Origin: Candidatus Omnitrophota bacterium
GTDB taxonomy: Bacteria > Omnitrophota > Gorgyraeia > B26-G9
NCBI GenBank assembly: GCA_023136735.1
Contig: JAGLQQ010000202.1
Span: forward strand, 1-7,575
Reading direction: 5' to 3'
DNA: 7,575 nt
A program made the position numbers and the translations under genes. The first letter of the stretch is position 1, and every line of letters starts with the position of its first letter. Below, one piece after another: positions 1-6,448 of this stretch. The notes beneath the pieces were generated by a model that saw only the letters and a list, made by a program, of their open reading frames with translations, was not told where the DNA came from and searched no databases.

Positions 1-5
1 CTTGT

Positions 6-34
6 TTGACATGAATAGAGTGTTGATATATAAT
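6..34 (+). promoter_or_regulatory. Consensus sigma-70-type promoter upstream of gmhB
   Basis: The -35 box TTGACA lies at 6-11 and the -10 box TATAAT at 29-34, with exactly 17 bases between them. Both hexamers match the housekeeping sigma factor consensus perfectly. Transcription would be expected to start near 40-42, giving a leader of roughly 30 bases before the gmhB ATG at 73. No extended -10 TG is present. No comparably good promoter was found in the short gaps up to asd, so this one may drive the whole nine-gene string. Activity is inferred from sequence only. Confidence 0.75.
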
Positions 35-72
35 ATGCTATTCGAGATTAGGGAGATAAAAATAAATTAATT

Positions 73-642
73 ATGGAAAAAGTAATTTTCTTAGACAGAG
101 ATGGTGTAATTAACAGGGATAAAAGAGATTATGTCCGTTCATGGGATGAGTTTGATTTTCTGCCTAATGTTTTTGTCGCTTTGCGCAAACTTACAGAGCT
201 GAGATATAAAATAATAATAATTTCAAACCAAGCAGGAATTAGTAAGGGGTTGTATACCCAGGGGAGTCTATCCGAAATGACGGAAAAAATGCTTGAGAGG
301 ATAAGGCGAAACAGCGCTTCTATTCATGCTGTGCATTATTGCCAGCATAGAGATGAGGATAATTGTTCGTGCCGAAAACCAAAAACCGGCCTTTTTAAAC
401 AGGCGCTTTTGGGGAAGGCTATTGATTTAAATGAGACTTTTTTTGTGGGAGATTCTCAAAGAGATATTGAAGCAGGTAAGAATCTTGGCTGCAAAACTAT
501 TCTTGTTCTTAGCGGTCATACTAAAAAAGAACAGGAAGTGTTAGATTTTAAATTTAAACCTGATTTTGTTGCAGTGGATTTACTTGATGCTGTGGAATCT
601 GTAATAGAGAAAAAAGAAGAACCAAATAAGGGGAGACGTTAA
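73..642 (+). CDS. gmhB: D-glycero-D-manno-heptose 1,7-bisphosphate 7-phosphatase (HAD family)
   Basis: This 189-residue cytoplasmic HAD phosphatase removes the C7 phosphate of heptose bisphosphate on the way to ADP-heptose for the LPS core. Motif I is FLDRDGVIN (residues 6-14, nucleophile D8, acid/base D10). Motif II is SNQAG (51-55), the RKP basic motif is at 101-103, and motif IV is GDSQRD (126-131). A zinc loop C90-x-H92-x5-C98-x-C100 is present, as in GmhB and in the related HisB N-terminal domain. DRDGVIN and the length favour GmhB over stand-alone histidinol phosphatase, which normally reads DRDGT. The ATG at 73 is the first start after an in-frame TAG at 49-51. The only SD-like run (GGGAG, 51-55) is rather far away at 17 bases. 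It is the first gene after the consensus promoter, and its stop is 2 bases from the next start. Finding it with amino-acid genes, not LPS genes, is slightly unusual. Confidence 0.88.
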   Translation: MEKVIFLDRDGVINRDKRDYVRSWDEFDFLPNVFVALRKLTELRYKIIIISNQAGISKGLYTQGSLSEMTEKMLERIRRNSASIHAVHYCQHRDEDNCSCRKPKTGLFKQALLGKAIDLNETFFVGDSQRDIEAGKNLGCKTILVLSGHTKKEQEVLDFKFKPDFVAVDLLDAVESVIEKKEEPNKGRR

Positions 643-644
643 TT

Positions 645-1223
645 ATGGCGATTATCGGAAAACTCATAGCAAATTTTTGTGCTTTGTTTTTGGCAATTGA
701 TATTATGGGGAAGCTGAGCCCTTTTTTATCAATAACTGATGGAAAGCAGCCTAAGCAGATAAGAAAAATTCTGCTTAATTCTGTTTATTTTATTTTCTTT
801 TTTTCTTTAGGCCTTATGTTTCTTTGCGGGCTTATTTCTACCTTATTAGGTGTCAGCTCTTCTGATATTCAGATCTCCGGAGGAGTCTTGTTATTCAGTT
901 TTTTGATTTTTGTACTTTTGCGAAAGCAAGATGAAGTGTCCATTGTTAAGGACTCGACACTGTTTCCTGCAGTTGCGCAATTGATAATAACCCCGGTTTT
1001 TTTTATAATGCTGCTCGTTTTGATGAGTTTGAATGGTTTTATAATCACGGCATTGTCTTTATTTGTAAATATGATTGTTGTGCTCTATTTTTTGATCAAT
1101 GGTTCGAAGTTAATAGGGGGTCTGGACCCAATAGGCTCAAGAGTAGTATCCAGAATTGTTAATATACTGCTTTGTGCTTATGCTGTAATGGTAATACGAC
1201 AGGCGATATTAACAATTTTGTAA
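645..1223 (+). CDS. Divergent MarC/UPF0056-family integral membrane protein
   Basis: This 192-residue hydrophobic protein has about six membrane segments (roughly residues 5-21, 43-69, 77-93, 108-128, 133-151 and 168-190), the size and topology of the MarC/UPF0056 family. Family-like stretches are ALFLAIDIMGKLSPFLSIT (13-31, compared with the usual FLAIDPIGNLPIFLSLT), ISGGVLLFSFLI (77-88), and a C-terminal RIVNILLCAYAVMVIRQAI region (170-188). The usual DP-x-GN-x-P residues and the first-helix pattern around PLAxPLxAGPG are degraded, here LFPAVAQLIITPV, so it is an outlying member. The family's function is unsettled; the old link to multiple antibiotic resistance was not upheld. GGGGAG (630-635, inside the end of gmhB) gives a 9-base spacing to the ATG, so translation is probably coupled to gmhB. 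Its relation to the amino-acid genes is unknown. Confidence 0.75.
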   Translation: MAIIGKLIANFCALFLAIDIMGKLSPFLSITDGKQPKQIRKILLNSVYFIFFFSLGLMFLCGLISTLLGVSSSDIQISGGVLLFSFLIFVLLRKQDEVSIVKDSTLFPAVAQLIITPVFFIMLLVLMSLNGFIITALSLFVNMIVVLYFLINGSKLIGGLDPIGSRVVSRIVNILLCAYAVMVIRQAILTIL

Positions 1224-1244
1224 GAAGAATAATGTGAGGTAATA

Positions 1245-1652
1245 ATGGAAAAAAAAAGATTAGTACTAACATTTCCTCATGAATTACTTGATAAGCCAAT
1301 AACGTATCATCTTATTAAGGATTATGACCTAATAGTAAATATGCTCAGAGTTAAAATTACCCCTAAAGAGCAAGGGGTAATGGTCGTGGAAATTGAAGGC
1401 GATGATGCGGCTATTGAAGACGGGATTGCTTATCTAAAAAAAATCGGTATAGCTATAGAATCGCTCATTGAGGATATAAAATGGGATGAGAAAAAATGTA
1501 TTCATTGTACTGAGTGTGTAACGGTTTGTCCCACGAATGCTTTTGTTGTTGATAGGCATATAATGAAAATAAATTTCGATAAAGATAAGTGTATTGCCTG
1601 TGGTTTATGTGTTTCTATTTGTCCTTATAGGGCGATGGAAATCGTTATTTAA
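1245..1652 (+). CDS. NIL-domain 2x[4Fe-4S] ferredoxin-like protein
   Basis: This protein of 135 residues has an N-terminal NIL domain (about 4-76), the small ligand-binding fold also found at the end of MetN methionine transporters. A bacterial-type dicluster ferredoxin domain (about 78-135) follows. The two cluster motifs are CIHCTECVTVCP (C85, C88, C91, C95) and CIACGLCVSICP (C116, C119, C122, C126), all eight cysteines intact. It has no signal peptide or membrane segment, so it is a cytoplasmic electron carrier or enzyme partner. Proteins of this architecture work with a COG1900/DUF39 protein in making homocysteine from aspartate semialdehyde in methanogens (MA1822 with MA1821 in Methanosarcina acetivorans). 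asd lies in the same gene string, but no COG1900 gene is in the window, so the role here is inferred. The SD is GAGG at 1236-1239, 5 bases before the ATG. Confidence 0.9.
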   Translation: MEKKRLVLTFPHELLDKPITYHLIKDYDLIVNMLRVKITPKEQGVMVVEIEGDDAAIEDGIAYLKKIGIAIESLIEDIKWDEKKCIHCTECVTVCPTNAFVVDRHIMKINFDKDKCIACGLCVSICPYRAMEIVI

Positions 1653-1667
1653 CGGGAGGTTTATAAA

Positions 1668-2120
1668 ATGGCGATAAGAAAGACAAATATACTTGATGCA
1701 AAGGCTGTACAGTCATTGATTAATGAAAGTGCTAAAGTGCAAGAGGTTCTGCCGCGTTCAATAAACGATATTTATGAAAATATTAGGGATTTTTTTGTTT
1801 ATATTAAAGACGACAAAGTCATAGCTTGCGGTGCTCTGCATATTTCCTGGGAAGACCTGGCTGAAATCAGATCGTTGGTTGTAAAATCTGACAGTCGTGG
1901 TGTTGGTATCGGCAGAGAACTTATTGAAGCTTGTGTTAAAGAGGCAAGTGACTTAAAAATAAAGAAGTTGTTTTTGCTGACTAGGAAACCTGAGTTTTTT
2001 AATAAATTCGGGTTTAATGAAATTGAAAAAGCAGTGCTTCCTCATAAAATTTGGAATGACTGTACCAGCTGTGTCTTGTTTCCGGATTGTAATGAAGAAG
2101 CGATGATAAGAGAAATATAA
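1668..2120 (+). CDS. argA: GNAT N-acetyltransferase, short N-acetylglutamate synthase (ArgA-like)
   Basis: This 150-residue single-domain GNAT enzyme uses acetyl-CoA. It resembles the stand-alone short amino-acid acetyltransferases that replace classical ArgA as N-acetylglutamate synthase in, for example, mycobacteria, acting at the first step of arginine synthesis. Family marks are VLPRS (27-31), the Y-x-N-IRDF stretch (36-42), WEDLAEIRSLVV (61-72), the acetyl-CoA loop R77-GVGIG, PEFFNKFGF (108-116), and a C-terminal LPHKIWNDC segment with C132, C135 and C141, typical of this subgroup and possibly metal-binding. It lacks the amino-acid kinase domain of long ArgA, so arginine feedback, if any, must work differently. 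A strong SD (GGGAGG, 1654-1659) stands 8 bases before the ATG, and the gap to the preceding gene is 15 bases. No other arginine gene is visible, so the glutamate substrate is inferred from family resemblance only. Confidence 0.82.
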   Translation: MAIRKTNILDAKAVQSLINESAKVQEVLPRSINDIYENIRDFFVYIKDDKVIACGALHISWEDLAEIRSLVVKSDSRGVGIGRELIEACVKEASDLKIKKLFLLTRKPEFFNKFGFNEIEKAVLPHKIWNDCTSCVLFPDCNEEAMIREI

Positions 2121-2151
2121 TAATTAGTAGAACAATAATGTGTTTGTTTGC

Positions 2152-2158
2152 AAGGAGG
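2152..2158 (+). promoter_or_regulatory. Shine-Dalgarno site that decides the leuC start
   Basis: AAGGAGG at 2152-2158 is nearly a full anti-SD match and lies 4 bases before the ATG at 2163. An in-frame TTG at 2148 lies upstream of this site and would add five residues (MQGGI) encoded by the SD itself, so the ATG is the better start. Confidence 0.85.
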
Positions 2159-2162
2159 AATA

Positions 2163-3470
2163 ATGGGATATACGATCGCCGAAAAAATATTCAGTGCTCA
2201 TGTAAAGGGAAAAAAAGTTAAGGCGGATGAATTTGTATACGCTCGGGTTGATCTGGCTTTAGGCAACGATATTACAGCGCCTATTGCTATTGACCAGTTT
2301 AAAAAGATTGGCTCAAAGAAAGTCTTTGACAGAAAAAAAATTGTACTTGTTCCTGATCATTTTACGCCGGCTAAAGATATTAAAAGTGCTGAGCAGGCAA
2401 AGGTGCTGCGCGAATTTGCCGCAGAGCATAATATTGTTCATTATTATGAAGTGGGCAGGATGGGTATTGAGCATGCACTTTTGCCGGAACTAGGTATTAT
2501 TGAACCAGGCAAACTTATTATCGGTGCTGATTCACATACCTGTACTTATGGAGCGATGGGTGCTTTTGCTACAGGGGTTGGCTCTACTGATCTGGCTGCA
2601 GCCTGGGCTACAGGATCGTCTTGGTTTAAAGTGCCTAAAACAATTAAGTTTGTCTATAAAGGTAAATTCAAAAAATGGGTTTGTGGTAAGGATCTTATTC
2701 TGTACACAATTGGAAAGATCGGAGTAGACGGCGCTCTTTATAAGGCAATGGAGTTTAGCGGTGCTGTTATAGATTCACTGAGTTTGGATGAGCGTCTTAC
2801 GATGTCAAATATGGCGATTGAAGCTGGTGGAAAAGCCGGACTGATAGCGCCTGATGATAAGGTCTTTGATTATTTAAAAATAGTTAATGCTAGAAAATAT
2901 AAAGGAAAAGCAGGACAAAAGCAGTTTATAAGTGATGTAAAGCGCTGGAAGAGTTTCAGCTCTGATGCTGATGCCCAATATGAAGAAGTTATTGAAATCA
3001 ATGTCTCTGAAATTGAGCCGCAAGTAGCGTTGCCTCATTTGCCGAGTAATACCAAAGCAGTCAGTAAAGTCAAAAAAATGCGGGTTGATCAGGTCGTGAT
3101 CGGATCATGTACTAACGGCAGGATATCTGATCTTAGGGTTGCGGCAAAAATATTAAAAGGTAAAAAAGTGCATCCTAAAGTCAGATGTATTGTTTTTCCG
3201 GCCACACAGGCGATTTATCTTGCGGCTATGAAAGAAGGATTGCTTGAGATATTTATTAATGCCGATGCGGTTGTGTCTACTCCTACTTGCGGGCCATGTC
3301 TTGGCGGTCATATGGGAATTTTGGCTGCTGGAGAGCGCGCGGTGGCTACAACCAATAGGAATTTTGTCGGAAGAATGGGGCATAAGGATAGTGAAGTTAT
3401 TTTAAGTTCTCCCGCAGTTGCTGCTGCAACCGCGATAAAGGGATATTTAAGCCATCCGGATGCTGTATAG
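2163..3470 (+). CDS. leuC: 3-isopropylmalate dehydratase large subunit
   Basis: This is the large, iron-sulfur subunit of isopropylmalate isomerase, which converts 2-isopropylmalate to 3-isopropylmalate in leucine synthesis. The 435-residue protein belongs to the aconitase superfamily and is of the shorter archaeal/bacterial type (about 420 residues; the enterobacterial type is about 466). Marks are GADSHTCTYGAMGAF (121-135), IGSCTNGR (313-320) and STPTCGPCLGGHMG (372-385). The [4Fe-4S] ligands are C316, C376 and C379. The C-terminal NRNFVGRMGH (398-407) is also typical. No truncation or frameshift is seen. The ATG at 2163 is chosen for its SD and because GYTIAEKIFSAH is the usual N terminus. 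The gap from the acetyltransferase is 42 bases and leuD follows 33 bases later. Short-type LeuC proteins can also accept citramalate or homocitrate-series substrates, so a role in the citramalate route to isoleucine is possible. Confidence 0.96.
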   Translation: MGYTIAEKIFSAHVKGKKVKADEFVYARVDLALGNDITAPIAIDQFKKIGSKKVFDRKKIVLVPDHFTPAKDIKSAEQAKVLREFAAEHNIVHYYEVGRMGIEHALLPELGIIEPGKLIIGADSHTCTYGAMGAFATGVGSTDLAAAWATGSSWFKVPKTIKFVYKGKFKKWVCGKDLILYTIGKIGVDGALYKAMEFSGAVIDSLSLDERLTMSNMAIEAGGKAGLIAPDDKVFDYLKIVNARKYKGKAGQKQFISDVKRWKSFSSDADAQYEEVIEINVSEIEPQVALPHLPSNTKAVSKVKKMRVDQVVIGSCTNGRISDLRVAAKILKGKKVHPKVRCIVFPATQAIYLAAMKEGLLEIFINADAVVSTPTCGPCLGGHMGILAAGERAVATTNRNFVGRMGHKDSEVILSSPAVAAATAIKGYLSHPDAV

Positions 3471-3503
3471 TTTAAAACGATAATTAAAAAAAGGAAAAGG
3501 TAA

Positions 3504-4004
3504 ATGAAAATTAAAGGAAAAGCCTGGAAGTTCGGCGATAATATCAATACTGATGAGATTATTGCAGCAAGATATTTGAATACCTTTGATGAAAAGGAAC
3601 TCGGAAGCTATTGCATGGAAGATATTGATAAAGACTTCTCTCAAAAAATAAGTAAAGGCGATATTATTGTTGCTGGAAAGAATTTTGGCTGTGGGTCATC
3701 TCGGGAGCATGCGCCGATCGCGATAAAAGGATGTGGGATTTCATGTGTTATAGCAGAAAGTTTTGCTCGTATATTCTATCGTAATGCGATCAATATCGGG
3801 CTGCCTATCCTCATCAGTAAGGACGCCCATAAGAAAATCAAAGAAAAAAATTTAATTGAAATTGATGTGAGTAAGGGGATTATTAATAATATTACTCAGA
3901 AGAAAACTTATTCTACTGAAAAGTTTGCTGATTTCATGCAGGACATTGTGAATTCCGGTGGATTATTGAAGTGGATTAGAAAGAAAGGATTAGCAAAAAG
4001 ATGA
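3504..4004 (+). CDS. leuD: 3-isopropylmalate dehydratase small subunit
   Basis: This 166-residue small (swivel-domain) subunit pairs with LeuC and completes the active site. Marks are WKFGDNINTDEIIAARYL (8-25), GKNFGCGSSREHAP (58-71, with the substrate-binding serine pair and arginine), and ARIFYRNAINIGLP (88-101). The length is normal for the short type. The loop after the NTDEII segment reads YLNT. This loop is a known substrate-recognition element in the family (homoaconitase forms carry YLRT), so the N here does not point to homoaconitase but does not fix specificity either. The SD is the AAGGAAAAGG run at 3491-3500, just before the ATG. The TGA stop at 4002-4004 overlaps the ATG of the next gene. 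Confidence 0.95.
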   Translation: MKIKGKAWKFGDNINTDEIIAARYLNTFDEKELGSYCMEDIDKDFSQKISKGDIIVAGKNFGCGSSREHAPIAIKGCGISCVIAESFARIFYRNAINIGLPILISKDAHKKIKEKNLIEIDVSKGIINNITQKKTYSTEKFADFMQDIVNSGGLLKWIRKKGLAKR

Positions 4005-4255
4005 AAATTGAACAAGCAGAAATAGAAGTTGTAATCTTTATGCAATCCAGCCGTGTCGAAGGAAAACTGCATTTGCCATCAGGCGGTAGATTGACTGATT
4101 ATCTCGCATTGGCTGAGCGAAAATTTATTCCTATTACAGATTCAAGAATATTTCTTGTGCCAGGCAATGAACTTGTTTACAGCGTGCCGTTTTTAAGCTT
4201 AAATAAGGATTTCATAATTTATATATTTCCAAAAGATGAAGTTTCTAATCAATAA
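4001..4255 (+). CDS. Small protein of unknown function, translationally coupled to leuD
   Basis: This is an 84-residue soluble protein with no signal peptide, membrane segment or cysteine. Alternating hydrophobic stretches (IEVVIFM, 8-14; RIFLVPG, 49-55; FIIYIFP, 71-77) suggest a mostly beta fold. A recognisable pattern is VEGKLHLPSGGRLTDYLALAERKFIPITDSRI (19-50). It resembles small uncharacterised bacterial domains that read roughly RIEG..-LP-.-RLSDYLN-.-FI-LTDA (DUF6812-like, from memory). The start overlaps the leuD stop by four bases (ATGA), so reinitiation from leuD is likely. The gene ends 19 bases before leuB. Its place between two leucine-pathway genes suggests a linked role, perhaps regulatory or as an assembly factor, but there is no direct evidence. 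No function is assigned. Confidence 0.8.
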   Translation: MKIEQAEIEVVIFMQSSRVEGKLHLPSGGRLTDYLALAERKFIPITDSRIFLVPGNELVYSVPFLSLNKDFIIYIFPKDEVSNQ

Positions 4256-4258
4256 AAG

Positions 4259-4264
4259 AAAGGA
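4259..4264 (+). promoter_or_regulatory. Shine-Dalgarno site that decides the leuB start
   Basis: AAAGGA at 4259-4264 lies 10 bases before the ATG at 4275. An in-frame ATG at 4236 would add 13 residues rich in lysine and would start inside the preceding gene. Homologous enzymes begin just before the IAIIPGDG strand, so 4275 is preferred. Confidence 0.75.
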
Positions 4265-4274
4265 ATATTTCAAG

Positions 4275-5327
4275 ATGCATAACATAGCTATAATACCTGG
4301 AGACGGAACTGGCCCTGAAGTTGTTGCAGAGGGCTTAAAAGTACTTGAAGCGGTAAGTAAAATTTATAACTTTGAGTATAAAACAAAAATTTTTGACTGC
4401 GGCGGAGATCGGTATCTTTTGACAAAGGAAACGATAACTGACGCGGAGCTTGAGGAACTTAAGACTTTTGATGCGATATATCTTGGTGCGATTGGACATC
4501 CTGATGTTAAACCGGGAATTCTCGAAAAAGGTATACTTTTGAAAACAAGATTTGCTCTTGATCAATATATAAATCTTCGTCCGGTTGCTTTGTACAATAA
4601 AGACTTTTGCCCCCTAAAAGACAAAACCGAGGAAGATGTTGATTTTGTCGTTGTAAGGGAAAATTCAGAAGGCTTATATAAAGGAATGGGAGAATTTCAA
4701 AATAAAGACACAGCTGATGAAGTAGCTATTCAAACATCTTACAATACCAGAAAAGGTATTGAGCGCTGCATAAGATATGCTTTTGAATTTACAAGAAAAC
4801 GCAATAAGAGAAAAAAACTGACTCTTTGCGGGAAAACCAATGTTTTGACATATGCTTTTGATTTGTGGCAAAGGGTTTTTGATAAAGTAGCAATTGAGTA
4901 TCCGGATATTACTACAGACTATGCCCATGTTGATGCGACTACAATGTGGTTTGTTAAAAATCCGGAATGGTTTGATGTTATTGTTACAGATAATATGTTT
5001 GGTGATATTATTACTGATCTAGGCGCCATGGTACAGGGCGGTATGGGTATTGCAGCCGGTGGTAATATAAATCCAACTGGTGTTTCTATGTTTGAGCCAA
5101 TTGGAGGATCAGCCCCGAAGTACACGGGTAAGAATGTTATTAATCCTCTGGCAGCGATTTGTGCCCTTTCAATGATGCTTGAGACTCTCAAAGAAGAAAA
5201 GGCAGCAGGGGCAATTGAAGCGGCAGTGATAAATATTGTAAAAACTAAATTAAAAAGCTTGGGTGCAGGGAAAATGGGGTACTCTACAAGCGAAATTGGT
5301 GACATGGTTGTAGATAATCTCAAATAA
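4275..5327 (+). CDS. leuB: 3-isopropylmalate dehydrogenase (beta-decarboxylating dehydrogenase family)
   Basis: This enzyme of 350 residues oxidises and decarboxylates 3-isopropylmalate to 2-ketoisocaproate with a nicotinamide cofactor and a divalent metal. Marks are IAIIPGDGTGPEV (4-16), LEKGILLKTR (83-92), NLRP (100-103), VRENSEGLY (127-135), GKTNVL (186-191), HVDATTM (218-224) and TDNMFGDIITD (238-248). Likely active-site residues are R92, R102, R128, Y135, K187, D220, D244 and D248. The GVLERG-LLL-R-RFE-like segment resembles the actinobacterial LeuB type. One oddity is the cofactor loop: it reads EPIGGSAPKYTGKNVINP (274-291), where classical NAD-dependent LeuB has H-GSAPDIAG. The lysine-tyrosine pair is the one seen in NADP-dependent isocitrate dehydrogenase. 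The leucine role rests on synteny with leuCD. Isocitrate, tartrate or homoisocitrate dehydrogenase activity is less likely but cannot be excluded. Confidence 0.92.
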   Translation: MHNIAIIPGDGTGPEVVAEGLKVLEAVSKIYNFEYKTKIFDCGGDRYLLTKETITDAELEELKTFDAIYLGAIGHPDVKPGILEKGILLKTRFALDQYINLRPVALYNKDFCPLKDKTEEDVDFVVVRENSEGLYKGMGEFQNKDTADEVAIQTSYNTRKGIERCIRYAFEFTRKRNKRKKLTLCGKTNVLTYAFDLWQRVFDKVAIEYPDITTDYAHVDATTMWFVKNPEWFDVIVTDNMFGDIITDLGAMVQGGMGIAAGGNINPTGVSMFEPIGGSAPKYTGKNVINPLAAICALSMMLETLKEEKAAGAIEAAVINIVKTKLKSLGAGKMGYSTSEIGDMVVDNLK

Positions 5328-5376
5328 TGGTTTTAAGTATTTAAACAAATTTAATTATATGCGGAGAATGTGATCG

Positions 5377-6429
5377 ATGAAAAAGAAGCAAAAGTATAAT
5401 GTCGCGGTTGTGGGTGTAGGTGCTGTAGGATCACAAATGCTTAGAGTTTTAAAACAGCATAAGTTTCCTGTGGGAACTTTGCGGGTGCTTGCGCGCAGCG
5501 CGAGAAAGATAAAAGTTGATAACTGTTCATATGATGTAGAAAAAATATCAGCTGATTCTTTTTCTGATATTGATTTTGCTCTTTTTGCCGGGACTGAAGG
5601 TGCCAAAGGCGCGGCAGTTACTTTTGCTCCGGATGCAGTAAAACGCGGCGCGGTAGTTATTGATAATGGTGCTGATTTTAGAATGAAAAAGAATGTGCCG
5701 TTAATTGTGCCAGAGGTAAACGGCAAAGATGCTAAAAATCATAAAGGAATAATTGCTAATCCGAATTGTTCAACTATTCAAATGGTCGCGGCACTTGCGC
5801 CTATTTACAAGAAAGTAGGAATAAATAGAATAATTGTCAGTACTTATCAGGCAGCTAGCGGCGCGGGAAGAAGTGCTTTGAAGCAGTTGTGGGATGAAAG
5901 CGGCTATATGTATGAAAATAGCGATGTGGTGAGCGCGGTTGATAATCCAATGCAATGCAAGGTTACTAAGGATCAGTCTTTTCCTCATCAGATCGCTTTT
6001 AATGTGTTAGCTCAAATTGGTGGATTTGCTGATCATGATTATACATCTGAGGAATGGAAGATGGTTCATGAAACTCATAAGATTTTTAAAGACAAAAAGA
6101 TTAAGGTGTCTGCTACTTGCGTGCGTGTTCCTGTTCTTAATTCACATTCTGAATCAGTTTATATTGAAACAAAAAAAACGATAACTCCTGCAGATGTTAA
6201 AAAACTGCTGAGTAAAACAAAGGGGTTGGTTGTAATTGATGATCCTAAGAAGGGGAAGTATCCTATGCCTGGTCCAAGCAGCTCAAATGACGAGGTGTTT
6301 GTTGGAAGAATAAGAAAAGATCCCTATGTCAAAAACGGACTATGGCTTTGGATTGTAAGTGATAACTTGCGAAAAGGTGCAGCTACTAATGCTGTGCAGA
6401 TAGCAGAATATCTTATTGGGAAAAAATAA
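5377..6429 (+). CDS. asd: Aspartate-semialdehyde dehydrogenase
   Basis: Asd reduces aspartyl phosphate to aspartate 4-semialdehyde with NADPH, the branch point toward lysine/diaminopimelate, threonine, isoleucine and methionine. The 350-residue protein has an N-terminal Rossmann motif GVGAVGSQML (13-22), NPNCST (128-133) with nucleophile C131, QAASGAGRSA (158-167) with Q158, CVRVPVLNSHSE (248-259) with the probable catalytic H257, and GRIRKD (310-315). The C-terminal helix is SDNLRKGAATNAVQIAE (328-344). All key residues are present and the length is normal. The SD is GGAG at 5363-5366, 10 bases before the ATG. The gap from leuB is 49 bases with no convincing terminator, so it is probably the last gene of the string. 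The product is the substrate of the direct homocysteine route to which the NIL ferredoxin at 1245 may belong. Confidence 0.96.
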   Translation: MKKKQKYNVAVVGVGAVGSQMLRVLKQHKFPVGTLRVLARSARKIKVDNCSYDVEKISADSFSDIDFALFAGTEGAKGAAVTFAPDAVKRGAVVIDNGADFRMKKNVPLIVPEVNGKDAKNHKGIIANPNCSTIQMVAALAPIYKKVGINRIIVSTYQAASGAGRSALKQLWDESGYMYENSDVVSAVDNPMQCKVTKDQSFPHQIAFNVLAQIGGFADHDYTSEEWKMVHETHKIFKDKKIKVSATCVRVPVLNSHSESVYIETKKTITPADVKKLLSKTKGLVVIDDPKKGKYPMPGPSSSNDEVFVGRIRKDPYVKNGLWLWIVSDNLRKGAATNAVQIAEYLIGKK

Positions 6430-6435
6430 TAAATT

Positions 6436-6448
6436 GTATCGCGTATCG
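6436..6448 (+). repeat. GTATCG heptamer-spaced repeat after asd
   Basis: GTATCG occurs at 6436-6441 and again at 6443-6448, a 7-base period, six bases after the asd stop codon. A similar arrangement (GTATTG twice at a 7-base period) follows truA at 7539-7552. Confidence 0.5.

Noticed and set aside
73..642. Stand-alone histidinol phosphatase (HisB N-terminal type), suggested by the amino-acid gene neighbours
   Set aside because: The first motif is DRDGVIN as in GmhB, and no histidine gene is nearby; the short zinc loop occurs in both families.
2148..2162. Upstream TTG start for leuC
   Set aside because: It would lie before a strong SD (AAGGAGG, 2152-2158) and translate the SD itself; the ATG at 2163 matches the normal N terminus.
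2163..4004. Homoaconitase instead of isopropylmalate isomerase
   Set aside because: The small-subunit loop reads YLNT, not the YLRT of homoaconitases, and leuB lies directly downstream.
4236..4274. Upstream ATG start for leuB
   Set aside because: The extra 13 residues are lysine-rich, unlike family N termini, and overlap the preceding gene; the ATG at 4275 has an SD at good spacing.
4919..5323. 134-codon open frame on the minus strand
   Set aside because: It lies antisense within leuB, whose motifs are all intact, and its translation shows no recognisable domain.
5355..5726. 123-codon open frame on the minus strand
   Set aside because: It is antisense to the Rossmann region of asd and has low-complexity Ser/Ala/Thr content; a shadow of the real gene.
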